DNA of 64,000 bases from Gilliamella sp. App6-5 (lineage in GTDB: Bacteria > Pseudomonadota > Gammaproteobacteria > Enterobacterales > Orbaceae): positions 1 through 64,000 of the forward strand of contig NZ_LZGT01000074.1 of assembly GCF_001690525.1 (NCBI RefSeq), read 5' to 3'. This document shows positions 10,374 to 18,853 of the stretch, in pieces; position 1 is the first letter of the stretch, and every line of letters begins with the position of its first letter. A model generated the notes under the pieces. It did no database searches. It was not told the DNA's origin and saw only the letters and a program-made list of their open reading frames with translations. The position numbers and the translations under genes are program-made.

Positions 10374-11327
10374 ATGGAATTTCTGACTACATTATGGGCG
10401 CAGTTTTTATCTACCCTGCCCCTTTTTATGCTAATTTTATTAGGTTTTTTAGCAGTTAAACTAGGCCGTTGGCAAAAAACAGTCACCGATAGCTTAACCA
10501 AATTTACCTTTTATATTGCATTTCCCATCATGCTATTTCAGATCATGAGCCATTTTTCTGAACATTCGCAAATCGATATAAAACTGTTATTCGTCTTTTT
10601 TGGAGGATCCTTTATTGTCTTTGCGATTGGTTGCCTAATTGCATCTAAATTATTTAAGTTAAATGGTTCAGAAAGTACAATGTTTGCTATGGGTAGTATT
10701 TACACCAATACCGTGTTTGTTGGTATTCCTATTATTAAAATGTTATTAGGCGATAATGCTATTCCCATTGTTGCCATTATCGTTATCTTTAATGCGTTAA
10801 TTTTATGGACGCTTGCGACGGTTTCTATTGAATTTGTGCACATGGGAAAATGTTCAACTAAAGGGCTTGTTAAAGCCTTTAAAAATGTTTCAAAAAATCC
10901 CATTATTATTGGAATTTTTACAGGCATTGTAGTGAATTTTATTGGTTTACCATTACCTAACTTTATCGATAAATCAACCAAAATGGTGAGTGAGATGACC
11001 GCTCCTCTTTCATTAATTGTTTTAGGAATGGGACTGGCTGAATATAAAATTCGCGATAAACTTTTAATTACAACAGCTATCTGCACATTAAAATTGACTG
11101 TGTTACCTATTGTTACTTATATTTTAAGTAAACTCATTGGACTACCAACTTTAGAATTGCAAGTGGTGGTATTACTCAGTTCGGTTTCAATTGCGATAAA
11201 TTGTTATATGATGGCAAGGCAGTTTGAAGTGTTGCAAGGCCCTATTGCTTCAAGCTTATTAATATCAACGACGCTATCTTCTATTACAACGCCGTTAATT
11301 TTATCAATTATGACACATTTACCTTAA
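10374..11327 (+). CDS. AEC family transporter (auxin efflux carrier fold)
   Basis: A membrane protein of 317 residues with about ten hydrophobic segments in two inverted halves, typical of the AEC/BASS superfamily. Visible signatures are PLFMLILLGFLAVKLGRWQ at the start, the first-half polar break NTVFVGIPI, and the second-half region APLSLIVLGMGLAEY. Bacterial members move malate, malonate or other organic anions; the substrate cannot be read here. It may be read through from yaaA (10-bp gap). Confidence 0.85.
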   Translation: MEFLTTLWAQFLSTLPLFMLILLGFLAVKLGRWQKTVTDSLTKFTFYIAFPIMLFQIMSHFSEHSQIDIKLLFVFFGGSFIVFAIGCLIASKLFKLNGSESTMFAMGSIYTNTVFVGIPIIKMLLGDNAIPIVAIIVIFNALILWTLATVSIEFVHMGKCSTKGLVKAFKNVSKNPIIIGIFTGIVVNFIGLPLPNFIDKSTKMVSEMTAPLSLIVLGMGLAEYKIRDKLLITTAICTLKLTVLPIVTYILSKLIGLPTLELQVVVLLSSVSIAINCYMMARQFEVLQGPIASSLLISTTLSSITTPLILSIMTHLP

Positions 11328-11349
11328 ACGCTTATTTGTATCAAAACAG

Positions 11350-11881
11350 CAGATTGCTTACACTTCATGATTCAAATAATCCACTAACAATGCATAAAGT
11401 GTTTTACTTAAAATCACCTTATGTGGTTTAACCATATTATAAAAGTGAATAAATTACTTTCTATCTTTTTAACCTAATAAATAAGATACTGCAGAGTCTT
11501 AATTAATCACCAAACGGTATAGAATCCTGAATATTTTTTACAAAACATATAACCTGAAAAATGAATATTTAACTTGCCATCTTAATTTGTCTTCAATCGA
11601 TTCTTCATTTTTAATCAGATAATTAATTCCATAATTAATGGTTTTATAGCGTTTATTGCTACTGGTTAAGAAGACAAATAGCTTCAATCAGTTTTTTTAG
11701 CAGGTTACAAATGGTCGGGCGACTCACCAAAACGCTTAGCCAAATCAGTGACGGTTATTTTTCTTTATAATTAAGCCCATATTGCCAATCTTTGATTTGG
11801 CGTTAGTTCTGTTTTTTTATGTCTATTTATGACGGCCGTTTCTCAAATTACTGTCAATAACGCGAATAATTCCTACAGATT
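11350..11881 (-). mobile_element. decayed IS481-family element (about 0.53 kb)
   Basis: This fills the gap between the AEC and EamA genes. Read on the minus strand, a left end TGTAGGAATTATTCGCG leads within 55 bp to a degraded transposase start. The surviving peptides are HKKTELTPNQRLAIWA, a stop, then RKITVTDLAKRF, which is the N-terminal helix-turn-helix of IS481 transposases. A right end resembling TTTGAATCATGAAGTGTAA lies near 11351-11372. An internal segment at 11478-11552 (TAATCACCAAACGGTATAGA and flanks) recurs inverted at 54232-54298. The central catalytic region is deleted. Confidence 0.7.
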
Positions 11882-11893
11882 ATTGTTCTTAAC

Positions 11894-12745
11894 TTAATGA
11901 GCAATTTTAACTTTGTTGTGTAGCAATAGTGCCAACATAATGACTACACTACCTAATATAAAGCGTACCCAGTCTATTGATTGATGCCAAATCACCACAT
12001 TCACCAAAATCCCTGTTGGAATAACCACATTATTCATAATAGCCAAAGTGCCCGAATTCACTTTTGTCGCACCAAAATTCCATAAAAAGTAACATATGCC
12101 AGAAGCCACTACGCCAAGCCAGATAATAATGCTCCATTGTAAAATAGTTGTAGGTAATTTTGATGCATCGCCAAAAAGCAACCAACCTACTGTTGCCACA
12201 ATTACCGCCCCAAAGTAAACCCAAGCAAAAGCCTGATGTTGAGGCATTGGATATATCTCCATAATTCTTTTATAACCAACCTGCCCTAAGGCAAAAACAA
12301 TATTAGCCCCTTGAATTAATAAAAAGCCAATAATAAAGTTTGCACTAATATGATCATAACGAATAATAGCGGCACCAATAACTGCTATTATTGCCGTAAA
12401 AAGGTAACTCAATCTTAATGGATGACGTTGCAGTAAATCATAAATAACCGTGACATAAATAGGTGTAAAAATGGTAAACAACAGTACTTCAGGTACTGAA
12501 ATATATTGGAAGGAATTATAATAAAAAAAGTACATAATCCCTAATTGACAAGCCCCAACACCCATTAAAAGAAATAGGGTTTTAAGCTTAATATTTCTAA
12601 AGCATAAAAAAGGTAAAAAGGTAATAAATGCTAACAAAACACGCATAACTACAGCAAACCAAGTATCAACCTGTCCACTGATATAAACACCAATAAAACT
12701 AAACGAAAACGACCAAATAATTGTTACAAAAATAAGATAAGCCAT
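11894..12745 (-). CDS. EamA/DMT family transporter
   Basis: A 283-residue inner-membrane protein with ten predicted membrane helices in two EamA repeats. The first repeat begins at MAYLIFVTIIWSFSFSFIG and the second at NFIIGFLLIQGANIVFALG. It resembles the carboxylate/amino acid/amine exporter group that includes Haemophilus HI0976; the substrate is not known. It stands alone between two IS481 relics. Confidence 0.83.
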   Translation of the reverse strand: MAYLIFVTIIWSFSFSFIGVYISGQVDTWFAVVMRVLLAFITFLPFLCFRNIKLKTLFLLMGVGACQLGIMYFFYYNSFQYISVPEVLLFTIFTPIYVTVIYDLLQRHPLRLSYLFTAIIAVIGAAIIRYDHISANFIIGFLLIQGANIVFALGQVGYKRIMEIYPMPQHQAFAWVYFGAVIVATVGWLLFGDASKLPTTILQWSIIIWLGVVASGICYFLWNFGATKVNSGTLAIMNNVVIPTGILVNVVIWHQSIDWVRFILGSVVIMLALLLHNKVKIAH

Positions 12746-12849
12746 AATTAATATAAAGAATGATAAATGGATTGCATCGTATCAATTCACTTAATATTTG
12801 TAAACTTTATGTTATAAAAATTGATTACAACAATAAGGTATATGTAAAA

Positions 12850-13100
12850 AAATGCCGAATTATTTACACTTCATGATTAAAATAACCCTATAAAAATGCA
12901 TAAGGCGTTATATCTAAAATCGTTTCGCATTAAACATGCGTAATATGCTTTTTACTTTTTCATATGTTTGTGGGCTAGGATTGGTAAATTTTTGATTGAT
13001 ACAATGGTTGTCACACATATTACCTAAACAAAAAAACAGCCCAATTCTTATCAAAAAGTTTCAGGAAATCATAGTGTTTAAGTAAAAAACCAGCAAGCGC
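12850..13100 (-). mobile_element. 3' relic of an IS481-family element
   Basis: This is the content of the 400-bp gap before the DUF6708 gene. On the minus strand it encodes CDNHCINQKFTNPSPQTYEK (20 residues), which keeps the DN and PQT-x-x-K landmarks of the DDE catalytic region of IS481 transposases, then a stop. Just beyond is the same right-end sequence (TTTAATCATGAAGTGTAAAT) as in the relic at 11.35 kb. The N-terminal half is missing. Confidence 0.6.
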
Positions 13101-13144
13101 CTGAATAACTTCTATAACTTATTTTTTTAATTATTACTTCATTA

Positions 13145-14017
13145 TTAATAAACAAGATAAACTGTATCGTTAAGTTGGTATTCTTGTTCAATTTGGGCTA
13201 GCTCTTCTTTGGAGCCGGCTTTCGAGGCTTTGTCTAATCCTTCAATTTGCTTTGAGGTGACTGTAATGCGTGGTTCAACATCCATAAAACTTTTGGCTTC
13301 GTCTCGGCTGTAATCTATATATCTTAAACCCGCTTTATTTAATGGCCTGTCCGTTCCATACTCCATAAAGTGGCTGATCCAGTTCCAAGCATAAGCAAAT
13401 TGGTTGGTTTCACCAATATAGATATACTCAATCAGTTCATGACTGTTTGGCTTACAAGCTACACCTAGTAATATATGGTGTTCAATTGTACCACCACTAG
13501 CAAAGGCACCTGTTGAACTTTGTAATACCGCATGAAAGTCAGCCCAGTCATAAACTTTGATTTGGTATTTTTTTAAATCCTTGAATGCGTTAAGTGGTGT
13601 CCAGAGTTTAAACATCCATTTCATTGCCACTGCTTCGTAAAGATAGACTTTACCTGTTTTGCGATTAAAGCGAATAGGATTGCTAAAGGGGGCAAAATAG
13701 GCAAAAAGAAAATTGAATAGAGTGTGATAACAAATAATGCTAAGCACAATGATCATAAAAAAAGAAATAAAAGTAATCCACCATATAAATTCGACTCCTA
13801 ACCAAAAATGAAAAAACAACATAAAAAAAGCTAAATTAAAATATAATATTAAGAAAAATGTAGCACTTGTCGCACCAATTTTTCTATAACGATAAATTTC
13901 CAGATAGTTATCATTAGCACAAGCTATATAGTTTGCTTCGCTGATAATGCCCAAACCACTAGTTTTACTTAGGTCTTTTTTCCAGCCTGATAGTTGCGGT
14001 TGATAGCGTGATGGCAT
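13145..14017 (-). CDS. DUF6708-like membrane protein, possible T6SS effector partner
   Basis: A 290-residue protein with two or three membrane segments at about residues 50-125, then a soluble domain with YAPFSNPIRFNRKTGKVYLY (FAPFSNPIRFNRKTGKVYLY in the sequence) and AWNWISHFMEYGTDRPLNKA. These features match proteins called DUF6708, which I know mainly from loci encoding type VI secretion effectors of the BTH_I2691/VasX-like group. The gene lies 19 bp downstream of the effector-like gene on the same strand, consistent with an accessory or immunity role. Function is unproven and the family assignment is from memory. Confidence 0.55.
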   Translation of the reverse strand: MPSRYQPQLSGWKKDLSKTSGLGIISEANYIACANDNYLEIYRYRKIGATSATFFLILYFNLAFFMLFFHFWLGVEFIWWITFISFFMIIVLSIICYHTLFNFLFAYFAPFSNPIRFNRKTGKVYLYEAVAMKWMFKLWTPLNAFKDLKKYQIKVYDWADFHAVLQSSTGAFASGGTIEHHILLGVACKPNSHELIEYIYIGETNQFAYAWNWISHFMEYGTDRPLNKAGLRYIDYSRDEAKSFMDVEPRITVTSKQIEGLDKASKAGSKEELAQIEQEYQLNDTVYLVY

Positions 14018-14036
14018 ATTTTTGTTCCTTTATAAT

Positions 14037-15377
14037 CTATTTGTGGTTTAAAAGCATGATCCCATAACCGTCAAATTCATAAAATTGATGAAGCGGTTGT
14101 GACTCTTCTATTTGGTCGCCATTTATGATATCGGGTTTTTTATAGTTAAGTTCAACGGTATAGAGTAATGATGTAATGGCTTTATAATTTACCTCGGCCA
14201 GCTTAAAGCGAATAACCAGATTGGTTTTAGTGCCTTTTACTGGTTTTAATGTGTAATCACTATTATCGTTCTCAACCTCTTCTGATTGATATTTAAACAT
14301 CCTACCTTTATCGTGGGTGAATATAATATAGGGACGACCATATAATAGGATATTCAAACTATCTTCAAGGAGTTTTGGCTCCAGCTTTTTACTTATATTA
14401 TTATGGTTAAGTTGTATTTTCACCTTTAAGTCTGGGTTTCTTTTATCCATAATAGTGACGATAAATGCTAATTTATCGTTTTCCATATCGAAGTCATGAA
14501 TGGTCATATCAAGATAAAGCGAGCGATATATAAATTCAGCTAGTAAAATTTCTTGATTTTTATCGGGCTGTGCAAAGCGCAATTGCGGTGATATGCCTGA
14601 TATCAATACCGAAAAATCATTGAGCGCTTGTTTGCATCCAGCAATTGTCATTGGGTAACGCCCATTATCAATACCAAAACCGCAGCGGGCAAACCAGCGC
14701 TCTAGCAATGTGGAAATATAAATAATAATAACACCTGCAACAGTAACAATAACCCCCATTACTGGTACCATCGCTACTGGAAGTGTTAAAGTTACCAATT
14801 TTAATGCCATTGCTGAACCAACAATTATGGCTAAACCTCCCACAATTTTGGAAACACCCGCAATACCATCTTCCTCATTAAAAAATAAATTAGCCCCTTT
14901 TAAAACCTCTATCGCACCGTCAACTATTGCTAACATAGTAAGTCCCTTACCAACAAAATTGACAAATTTATCTGCAATATAAAAAACTTGCTTCATGCCA
15001 TAAGCGAGTTTCAATTTTGGTGGTGTTAGTCGACTTTCGCCATAAGGATGACGTGTTAAAAAGTTAGTCATCTTAAGTGCGTTCATAGCTGTTGCCATTT
15101 TGATAATATGTCCGCCAACTTCGGCCGCCATGCCTGCAATAGCGATTAAACTCGAGGTTAAATCATAAAGTAGAAAAGCTTTTTGTATTGGATCGGTCTC
15201 GGTTTTGATTTCTTCCAGATTATTTTTAAATGCATTTAGCGTAAAGTGAATCATTACCACATTTAAAAAGCATTTTGCTAAACCGCTGACAACAATTTTT
15301 TGGTTTTCAGTTTGAACATGATATATTTTATACGATGCTAGATAGCAAAAAGTTACCAACAGACGACCCCATGACAT
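14037..15377 (-). CDS. membrane-inserting protein resembling the C-terminal part of a T6SS effector (BTH_I2691-like)
   Basis: A 446-residue protein with several long hydrophobic stretches: residues about 80-95 (LIAIAGMAAEVGGHII), 140-165, and a strong hairpin at about 175-225 (IVGGLAIIVGSAMALKLVT, then VMGVIVTVAGVIIIYIST). They are followed by WFARCGFG and a beta-rich C-terminal domain. This layout and the downstream DUF6708 gene match the C-terminal half of BTH_I2691-type effectors, normally about twice as long with an N-terminal delivery region. Here that region is absent; upstream DNA holds only relics. It may be a truncated effector, or an orphan toxin module. An AGGATCTGG ribosome site precedes the ATG. 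Confidence 0.5.
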   Translation of the reverse strand: MSWGRLLVTFCYLASYKIYHVQTENQKIVVSGLAKCFLNVVMIHFTLNAFKNNLEEIKTETDPIQKAFLLYDLTSSLIAIAGMAAEVGGHIIKMATAMNALKMTNFLTRHPYGESRLTPPKLKLAYGMKQVFYIADKFVNFVGKGLTMLAIVDGAIEVLKGANLFFNEEDGIAGVSKIVGGLAIIVGSAMALKLVTLTLPVAMVPVMGVIVTVAGVIIIYISTLLERWFARCGFGIDNGRYPMTIAGCKQALNDFSVLISGISPQLRFAQPDKNQEILLAEFIYRSLYLDMTIHDFDMENDKLAFIVTIMDKRNPDLKVKIQLNHNNISKKLEPKLLEDSLNILLYGRPYIIFTHDKGRMFKYQSEEVENDNSDYTLKPVKGTKTNLVIRFKLAEVNYKAITSLLYTVELNYKKPDIINGDQIEESQPLHQFYEFDGYGIMLLNHK

Positions 15378-15557
15378 CCAGATCCTAACTATTTAAACCA
15401 ACTTAAAATTTATGAATGTTTGTTTTGTAATTAATAACGATAATCAATTTAAGCAGACAAATTACGTTGTTTTACTCATTTCTGCACCTATTTTTTTACT
15501 TTTTTTATCAAGAATTTCAATTTAAATTATAAGGATAAGTAATTATATCAACTGACT

Positions 15558-15592
15558 TGTAGGAATTATTCGCGATATTTACTGTAATCTAA
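15558..15592 (+). mobile_element. left-end fragment of the IS481-type element
   Basis: TGTAGGAATTATTCGCGATA followed by TTTACTGTAAT repeats the left end of the relics at 11.88, 28.96 and 53.93 kb. Only about 35 bp remain. It sits at the 3' edge of the broken PEBP gene. Confidence 0.55.
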
Positions 15593-15595
15593 AGA

Positions 15596-15981
15596 GAGGA
15601 CACGGACCACCGTAATTTATCACGCCAAAATTATTACGTACTAATTCCTTTAGGCAATAAATTGGGATTATTTCCTGCTGATTGTTTAATAAACGAGGTT
15701 TGTACAGGAATATTAACAATCACCCAATGCCACCAACCAGAACCCGTTGGTGCATCAGGATCATACATAGTTAATACTAAACTTTTTGTCGCTTTGGGTA
15801 GATTTTGACATAAAATTTGCGGGGATATATTTTCACCTTAGCAACCAAATTGATTGGATATAAACCAAGCAGTAAACCCGTTATCGATAAGATCAGTGCT
15901 AGTTAATTGTAATTGTGTCGCATAACTGCAACTTGTGCTCAATAATAATGTACTATAAATAATGGCTTTCGCTTTGTACAA
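15596..15981 (-). pseudogene. broken PEBP (YbhB/YbcL) family gene
   Basis: On the minus strand the frame from TTG 15981 gives a signal-peptide-like start (KAIIYSTLLLSTSCSYA), then TQLQLTSTDLIDNGF, FGC, a TAA stop at 15838-15840, then [40 protein letters not shown] and LPKGIST. A second stop and frame change precede NFGVINYGGPCP. DPDAP, WxHWV and YGGPCP are the hallmark ligand-pocket motifs of phosphatidylethanolamine-binding/Raf-kinase-inhibitor-like proteins. The gene therefore has at least two lesions and its 3' end is cut off next to an IS481 end. Confidence 0.85.
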
Positions 15982-16091
15982 AATACGTATGTTAGCCTCT
16001 TTTGACTATTAAATAAAAGCCATCATAAGGAATTTTCAATCTATAATCGGCACAAATTAGCTTAAATCTGACACAAATTCGATTAATATTA

Positions 16092-16700
16092 TCATTCTCT
16101 TGCTGCTAATACTCGTTCAACCGTATCAACAATGGCTTGAGTTTGTGAGTCAATTTCTATGTTGACTTTATCTCCGACTTTTTTAGCGTCTAATGTGGTA
16201 ATTGCAAGTGTTTCAGGGATTAAATGGATATGGAAGTAATTATCGTTAACTTCACCAACGGTCAAACTAGCGCCGTCGATTCCAATAAAGCCTTTATATA
16301 ATATATATTTGATAAACTGTGGTGGCAACTTTAACGCCATATGGCAGTTGGTTGCGGTTTTTTGAATATCAATAATGGTTGCGGTGCAAGAGATATGCCC
16401 AGACATCACATGTCCACCAATTTCGTCACCATATTTAGCGCTACGCTCGATATTGACATAATCATTGATTTTTTTATCACCTAATGTGGTCAATGCTAGG
16501 GTTTCTTCCATAATATCAAAAGACACGACATCTTTATCAAAACCTGTCACAGTTAAACAACAGCCATCATTGGCAATTGAAGCACCAATTTCAATTTTAT
16601 CGGTTAATTGATGCGGTAATTTGACTTTATATGTTCTTAATTTATCTTGGTCTTTAATATCAATAATTTGACCCACGCCTTGTACAATTCCCGTAAACAC
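16092..16700 (-). CDS. ribE: riboflavin synthase, alpha chain
   Basis: Trimeric enzyme that converts two molecules of 6,7-dimethyl-8-ribityllumazine into riboflavin. The protein starts MFTGIVQGVGQI and has two lumazine-binding repeats: the first with CCLTVTGFD, the second with GASLTVGEVND, plus the interdomain GGHVMSGHI. Its 202 residues fit the family (about 200-215). In E. coli the gene is called ribC or ribE. It stands alone, and no FMN riboswitch was recognised upstream. Confidence 0.93.
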   Translation of the reverse strand: MFTGIVQGVGQIIDIKDQDKLRTYKVKLPHQLTDKIEIGASIANDGCCLTVTGFDKDVVSFDIMEETLALTTLGDKKINDYVNIERSAKYGDEIGGHVMSGHISCTATIIDIQKTATNCHMALKLPPQFIKYILYKGFIGIDGASLTVGEVNDNYFHIHLIPETLAITTLDAKKVGDKVNIEIDSQTQAIVDTVERVLAARE

Positions 16701-17010
16701 AATATTCCCCTTTGCTATATCAATTTTTAATGGCTATTTTAGCCTAATCAAATCATAATTTCCTAATGATTAAATTAATTGTGTAGGCAAATAATATTAA
16801 GTTCTGCCTTTATTTATTATTATTCAATAAAAAAACAAAAATAAAACTTGGATAAAATGATATTCGTTTCTATCTTCTATCGTTATAATAATGACTAAAT
16901 TTTTTGTTAATTAATGTGATGTTTACCTTAAAGTGTTAATTATTGTATGTAAAAAGTTGCATTTTATCTTAATGCGGTTAGATTTCGCTTTTGCTAATTA
17001 AGGATTATCT
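16701..17010. other. divergent promoter region between ribE and crcB
   Basis: About 310 bp of very AT-rich DNA without open frames, separating two divergent genes. I looked for a fluoride riboswitch before crcB and for an FMN element before ribE and recognised neither. AAGGA at about 17000 is the crcB ribosome-binding site. Confidence 0.4.
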
Positions 17011-17388
17011 ATGTTGAAACTTATTTTAGCCATTTCACTCGGATCTGTGGCGGGTGGTTTATTGCGTTGGTTTTTATCGCTTAAATTGAATATTATTGCT
17101 TTTGTAATTCCGCTAGGCACACTACTGTCTAATTTAGTTGCAGGTTATATTATTGGCTTTGCTATTGCTTTCTTTAATCACTCTAATCTTTCAGCCGAAT
17201 GGCGATTACTTGTAATAACGGGTTTTTGTGGTGGTCTGTCAACCTTTTCAACCTTTTCAGCCGAAATTGTCAACTTTTTACAAGAAGGTCGAATATCTTG
17301 GGGATTGGCAACCCTATTTATACATGTAATTGGTTCTGTTTTAATGACTTTTTTAGGGATATTGTCATACCAATGGTTACGTTCTTAA
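17011..17388 (+). CDS. crcB: fluoride ion channel FluC/CrcB
   Basis: A small dimeric dual-topology membrane channel that expels fluoride. It has 125 residues and four membrane helices. It carries the N-terminal [10 protein letters not shown] motif, the helix-2 [11 protein letters not shown] with its Asn, and the core [15 protein letters not shown] with the Phe residues and TM3 break that bind fluoride and sodium. It is monocistronic, with an AAGGATTATCT ribosome site. Length is normal for the family (about 120-130). Confidence 0.93.
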   Translation: MLKLILAISLGSVAGGLLRWFLSLKLNIIAFVIPLGTLLSNLVAGYIIGFAIAFFNHSNLSAEWRLLVITGFCGGLSTFSTFSAEIVNFLQEGRISWGLATLFIHVIGSVLMTFLGILSYQWLRS

Positions 17389-17461
17389 AGTTGAATAGTT
17401 GTAAATAATATAAAAACCAATCAAAATAAAGTTTACAAGCGGGAAATACTGTACTAACATA

Positions 17462-17481
17462 CACTGTATATAAAAACAGTA
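17462..17481 (+). promoter_or_regulatory. LexA (SOS) box upstream of sulA
   Basis: CACTGTATATAAAAACAGTA is a near-perfect LexA operator: CTGT, 8 A/T bases, ACAG, and only the first base differs from TACTG. It ends 11 bp before the sulA ATG, so bound LexA would cover the promoter and start site. This supports both the identity and the DNA-damage control of the following gene. Confidence 0.88.
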
Positions 17482-17492
17482 TCGAGATTATT

Positions 17493-17891
17493 ATGCTTAT
17501 TGAACATTCAACACAACAACTTATAGCGATTAATTTTGAATCACCTTTTCAACAAGTATTACAACAACAACGTCCTTTATTAAAATCACTTAACAAAGCT
17601 AAAAAATGGCAATTGTGGCTTTCTAACCGACCAATGTTAAAGCGTTCATGGATTAATATCGCAGGTTTAGATAAAAACAAAGTTGTTCATCTAGCAAATT
17701 TAAATAACGCAAACTTAATATCAACTATTGAAAAAGCGTTACAAAACAAAACTTGCAGTTATGTGGTTGCTTGTATCAATAATCTTAATGAGCAAGACAA
17801 ATCCCGCTTACAACAGGCGGTATCATCAAGCGACACCTGTCTACTTTTAGTACATGATGTACAAAGTGAATACCCTATTCAATATCACTAA
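17493..17891 (+). CDS. sulA: SulA-like SOS cell division inhibitor
   Basis: SulA blocks FtsZ polymerisation while DNA damage persists. The 132-residue protein keeps the family core: KKWQLWLSNRPMLKRSW (residues about 37-53), then AGLDKNKVVHLANLN, and a later YVVACINNLNEQDK that parallels E. coli SulA. It is shorter than the E. coli protein (169), mainly at the N-terminus. Overall similarity is modest, but the near-perfect LexA box directly upstream makes the call convincing. A strong terminator follows about 90 bp later. A RecA-NT/YgjO-like SulA relative is the alternative. Confidence 0.82.
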   Translation: MLIEHSTQQLIAINFESPFQQVLQQQRPLLKSLNKAKKWQLWLSNRPMLKRSWINIAGLDKNKVVHLANLNNANLISTIEKALQNKTCSYVVACINNLNEQDKSRLQQAVSSSDTCLLLVHDVQSEYPIQYH

Positions 17892-17976
17892 CTATAAGCA
17901 TATTACTAGCCAAACAAATGTGCATTTTCAAATTTAGCAAGTAAAGTTAAAATGTTTAATAGCTATTAAAAATCAG

Positions 17977-18008
17977 AGCTGAGCACATTAAAAATGCTCA
18001 GCTTTTTA
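17977..18008 (+). terminator. rho-independent terminator after sulA
   Basis: GCTGAGCA pairs with TGCTCAGC (8 bp) around a 9-base A-rich loop and is followed directly by TTTTT. Orientation and position fit termination of the sulA transcript. Confidence 0.8.
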
Positions 18009-18036
18009 TGATAGTCAAGTCATTAATAATAGTAAT

Positions 18037-18147
18037 TTATAACAACAAGTTGGCTAATTTTTTTCGATCTACTTTTCCACTTCCAGTCATAGGCAGCAGA
18101 TCAATTATTATCATTTTCGAGGCATGTTATGGCGAACTTTTTCTACA
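18037..18147 (-). pseudogene. C-terminal fragment of an AMP-binding (adenylate-forming) enzyme
   Basis: On the minus strand a short frame reads LCVEKVRHNMPRK, then after a one-base shift MIIIDLLPMTGSGKVDRKKL and ANLLL with a stop. The motif P-x-T-x-S/N-G-K-V-D-R-K-x-L is the A10 motif with the catalytic lysine at the end of acyl-CoA synthetases and NRPS adenylation domains. Nothing of the remaining 400-plus residues is present; the fragment abuts the end of the lipoprotein gene. Confidence 0.75.
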
Positions 18148-18155
18148 CATAACTT

Positions 18156-18737
18156 TTAACAAGGCCCCATAATACAACTAATCATCATTAATGGAATAAA
18201 AACTGGCAATATAATTAAGCCTGCTACGTCACCTGTGATGTCCTCACTAGCTTTTATTTCATTTCTAGGTTTGACTAACACGGTAATGGGGGTTGGTAAT
18301 AAATATTGATCAGATAGCGTATTTGCTTGCTTATAGGCATTTCCTTTTGTGCTAAATGACACTTGATAATAACCATCTTTTAACACCCATTCTGATTTAT
18401 ACTTCATTGATAAATTGTTATTGTTTAAAATTGTTTTTTCTGGGATAAGATTACTATACCTAGCAATAATTCCATCGTTTGCATTTTCTCGGAAAAAAGT
18501 GATAGATACTTTTTCAATATCATTTTTATATTCTGCTAAAAAATTACGGTAGCTTTTGAGCTTGTCTATCGCATCGGCACTTGTAAATTGATATGAGTAT
18601 GTTTGTGATTCAGCAATAATACCTATTTTTTCATCACTCTTTAATTTGATAATGGTGTCACTACTGGATAAAATTTGCGTTTGCTTATGCACACAGCCAC
18701 AAAGACAAAAAATCAGAATAAAAACAAGCTTTTTCAT
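18156..18737 (-). CDS. hypothetical lipoprotein
   Basis: A 193-residue protein with a lipoprotein signal: positive start MKK, hydrophobic core LVFILIFC and lipobox LCGC, lipidated at about Cys14. The mature part is beta-rich without a recognised domain (YSYQFTSADAIDKLKSYRNF, later WVLKDGYYQVSFSTKGNAYK). It ends in a hydrophobic stretch (VAGLIILPVFIPLMMISCIMG) that could be a second membrane anchor, unusual for a periplasmic lipoprotein. It is monocistronic and I do not recognise its family. Confidence 0.6.
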   Translation of the reverse strand: MKKLVFILIFCLCGCVHKQTQILSSSDTIIKLKSDEKIGIIAESQTYSYQFTSADAIDKLKSYRNFLAEYKNDIEKVSITFFRENANDGIIARYSNLIPEKTILNNNNLSMKYKSEWVLKDGYYQVSFSTKGNAYKQANTLSDQYLLPTPITVLVKPRNEIKASEDITGDVAGLIILPVFIPLMMISCIMGPC

Positions 18738-18853
18738 TATCGTTTTCCTACTTTAAACACGTGAATAAGGATTAATTTTCACAAAATCATTTATTTTTAT
18801 AATAGCGTTAGCGATCAGCAAAATTAGGCTAACTAGCTATCATAGCACATCAA

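Noticed and set aside
16701-17010. Fluoride riboswitch before crcB or FMN riboswitch before ribE
   Set aside because: Neither consensus core was recognisable in the gap; the DNA is plain AT-rich.
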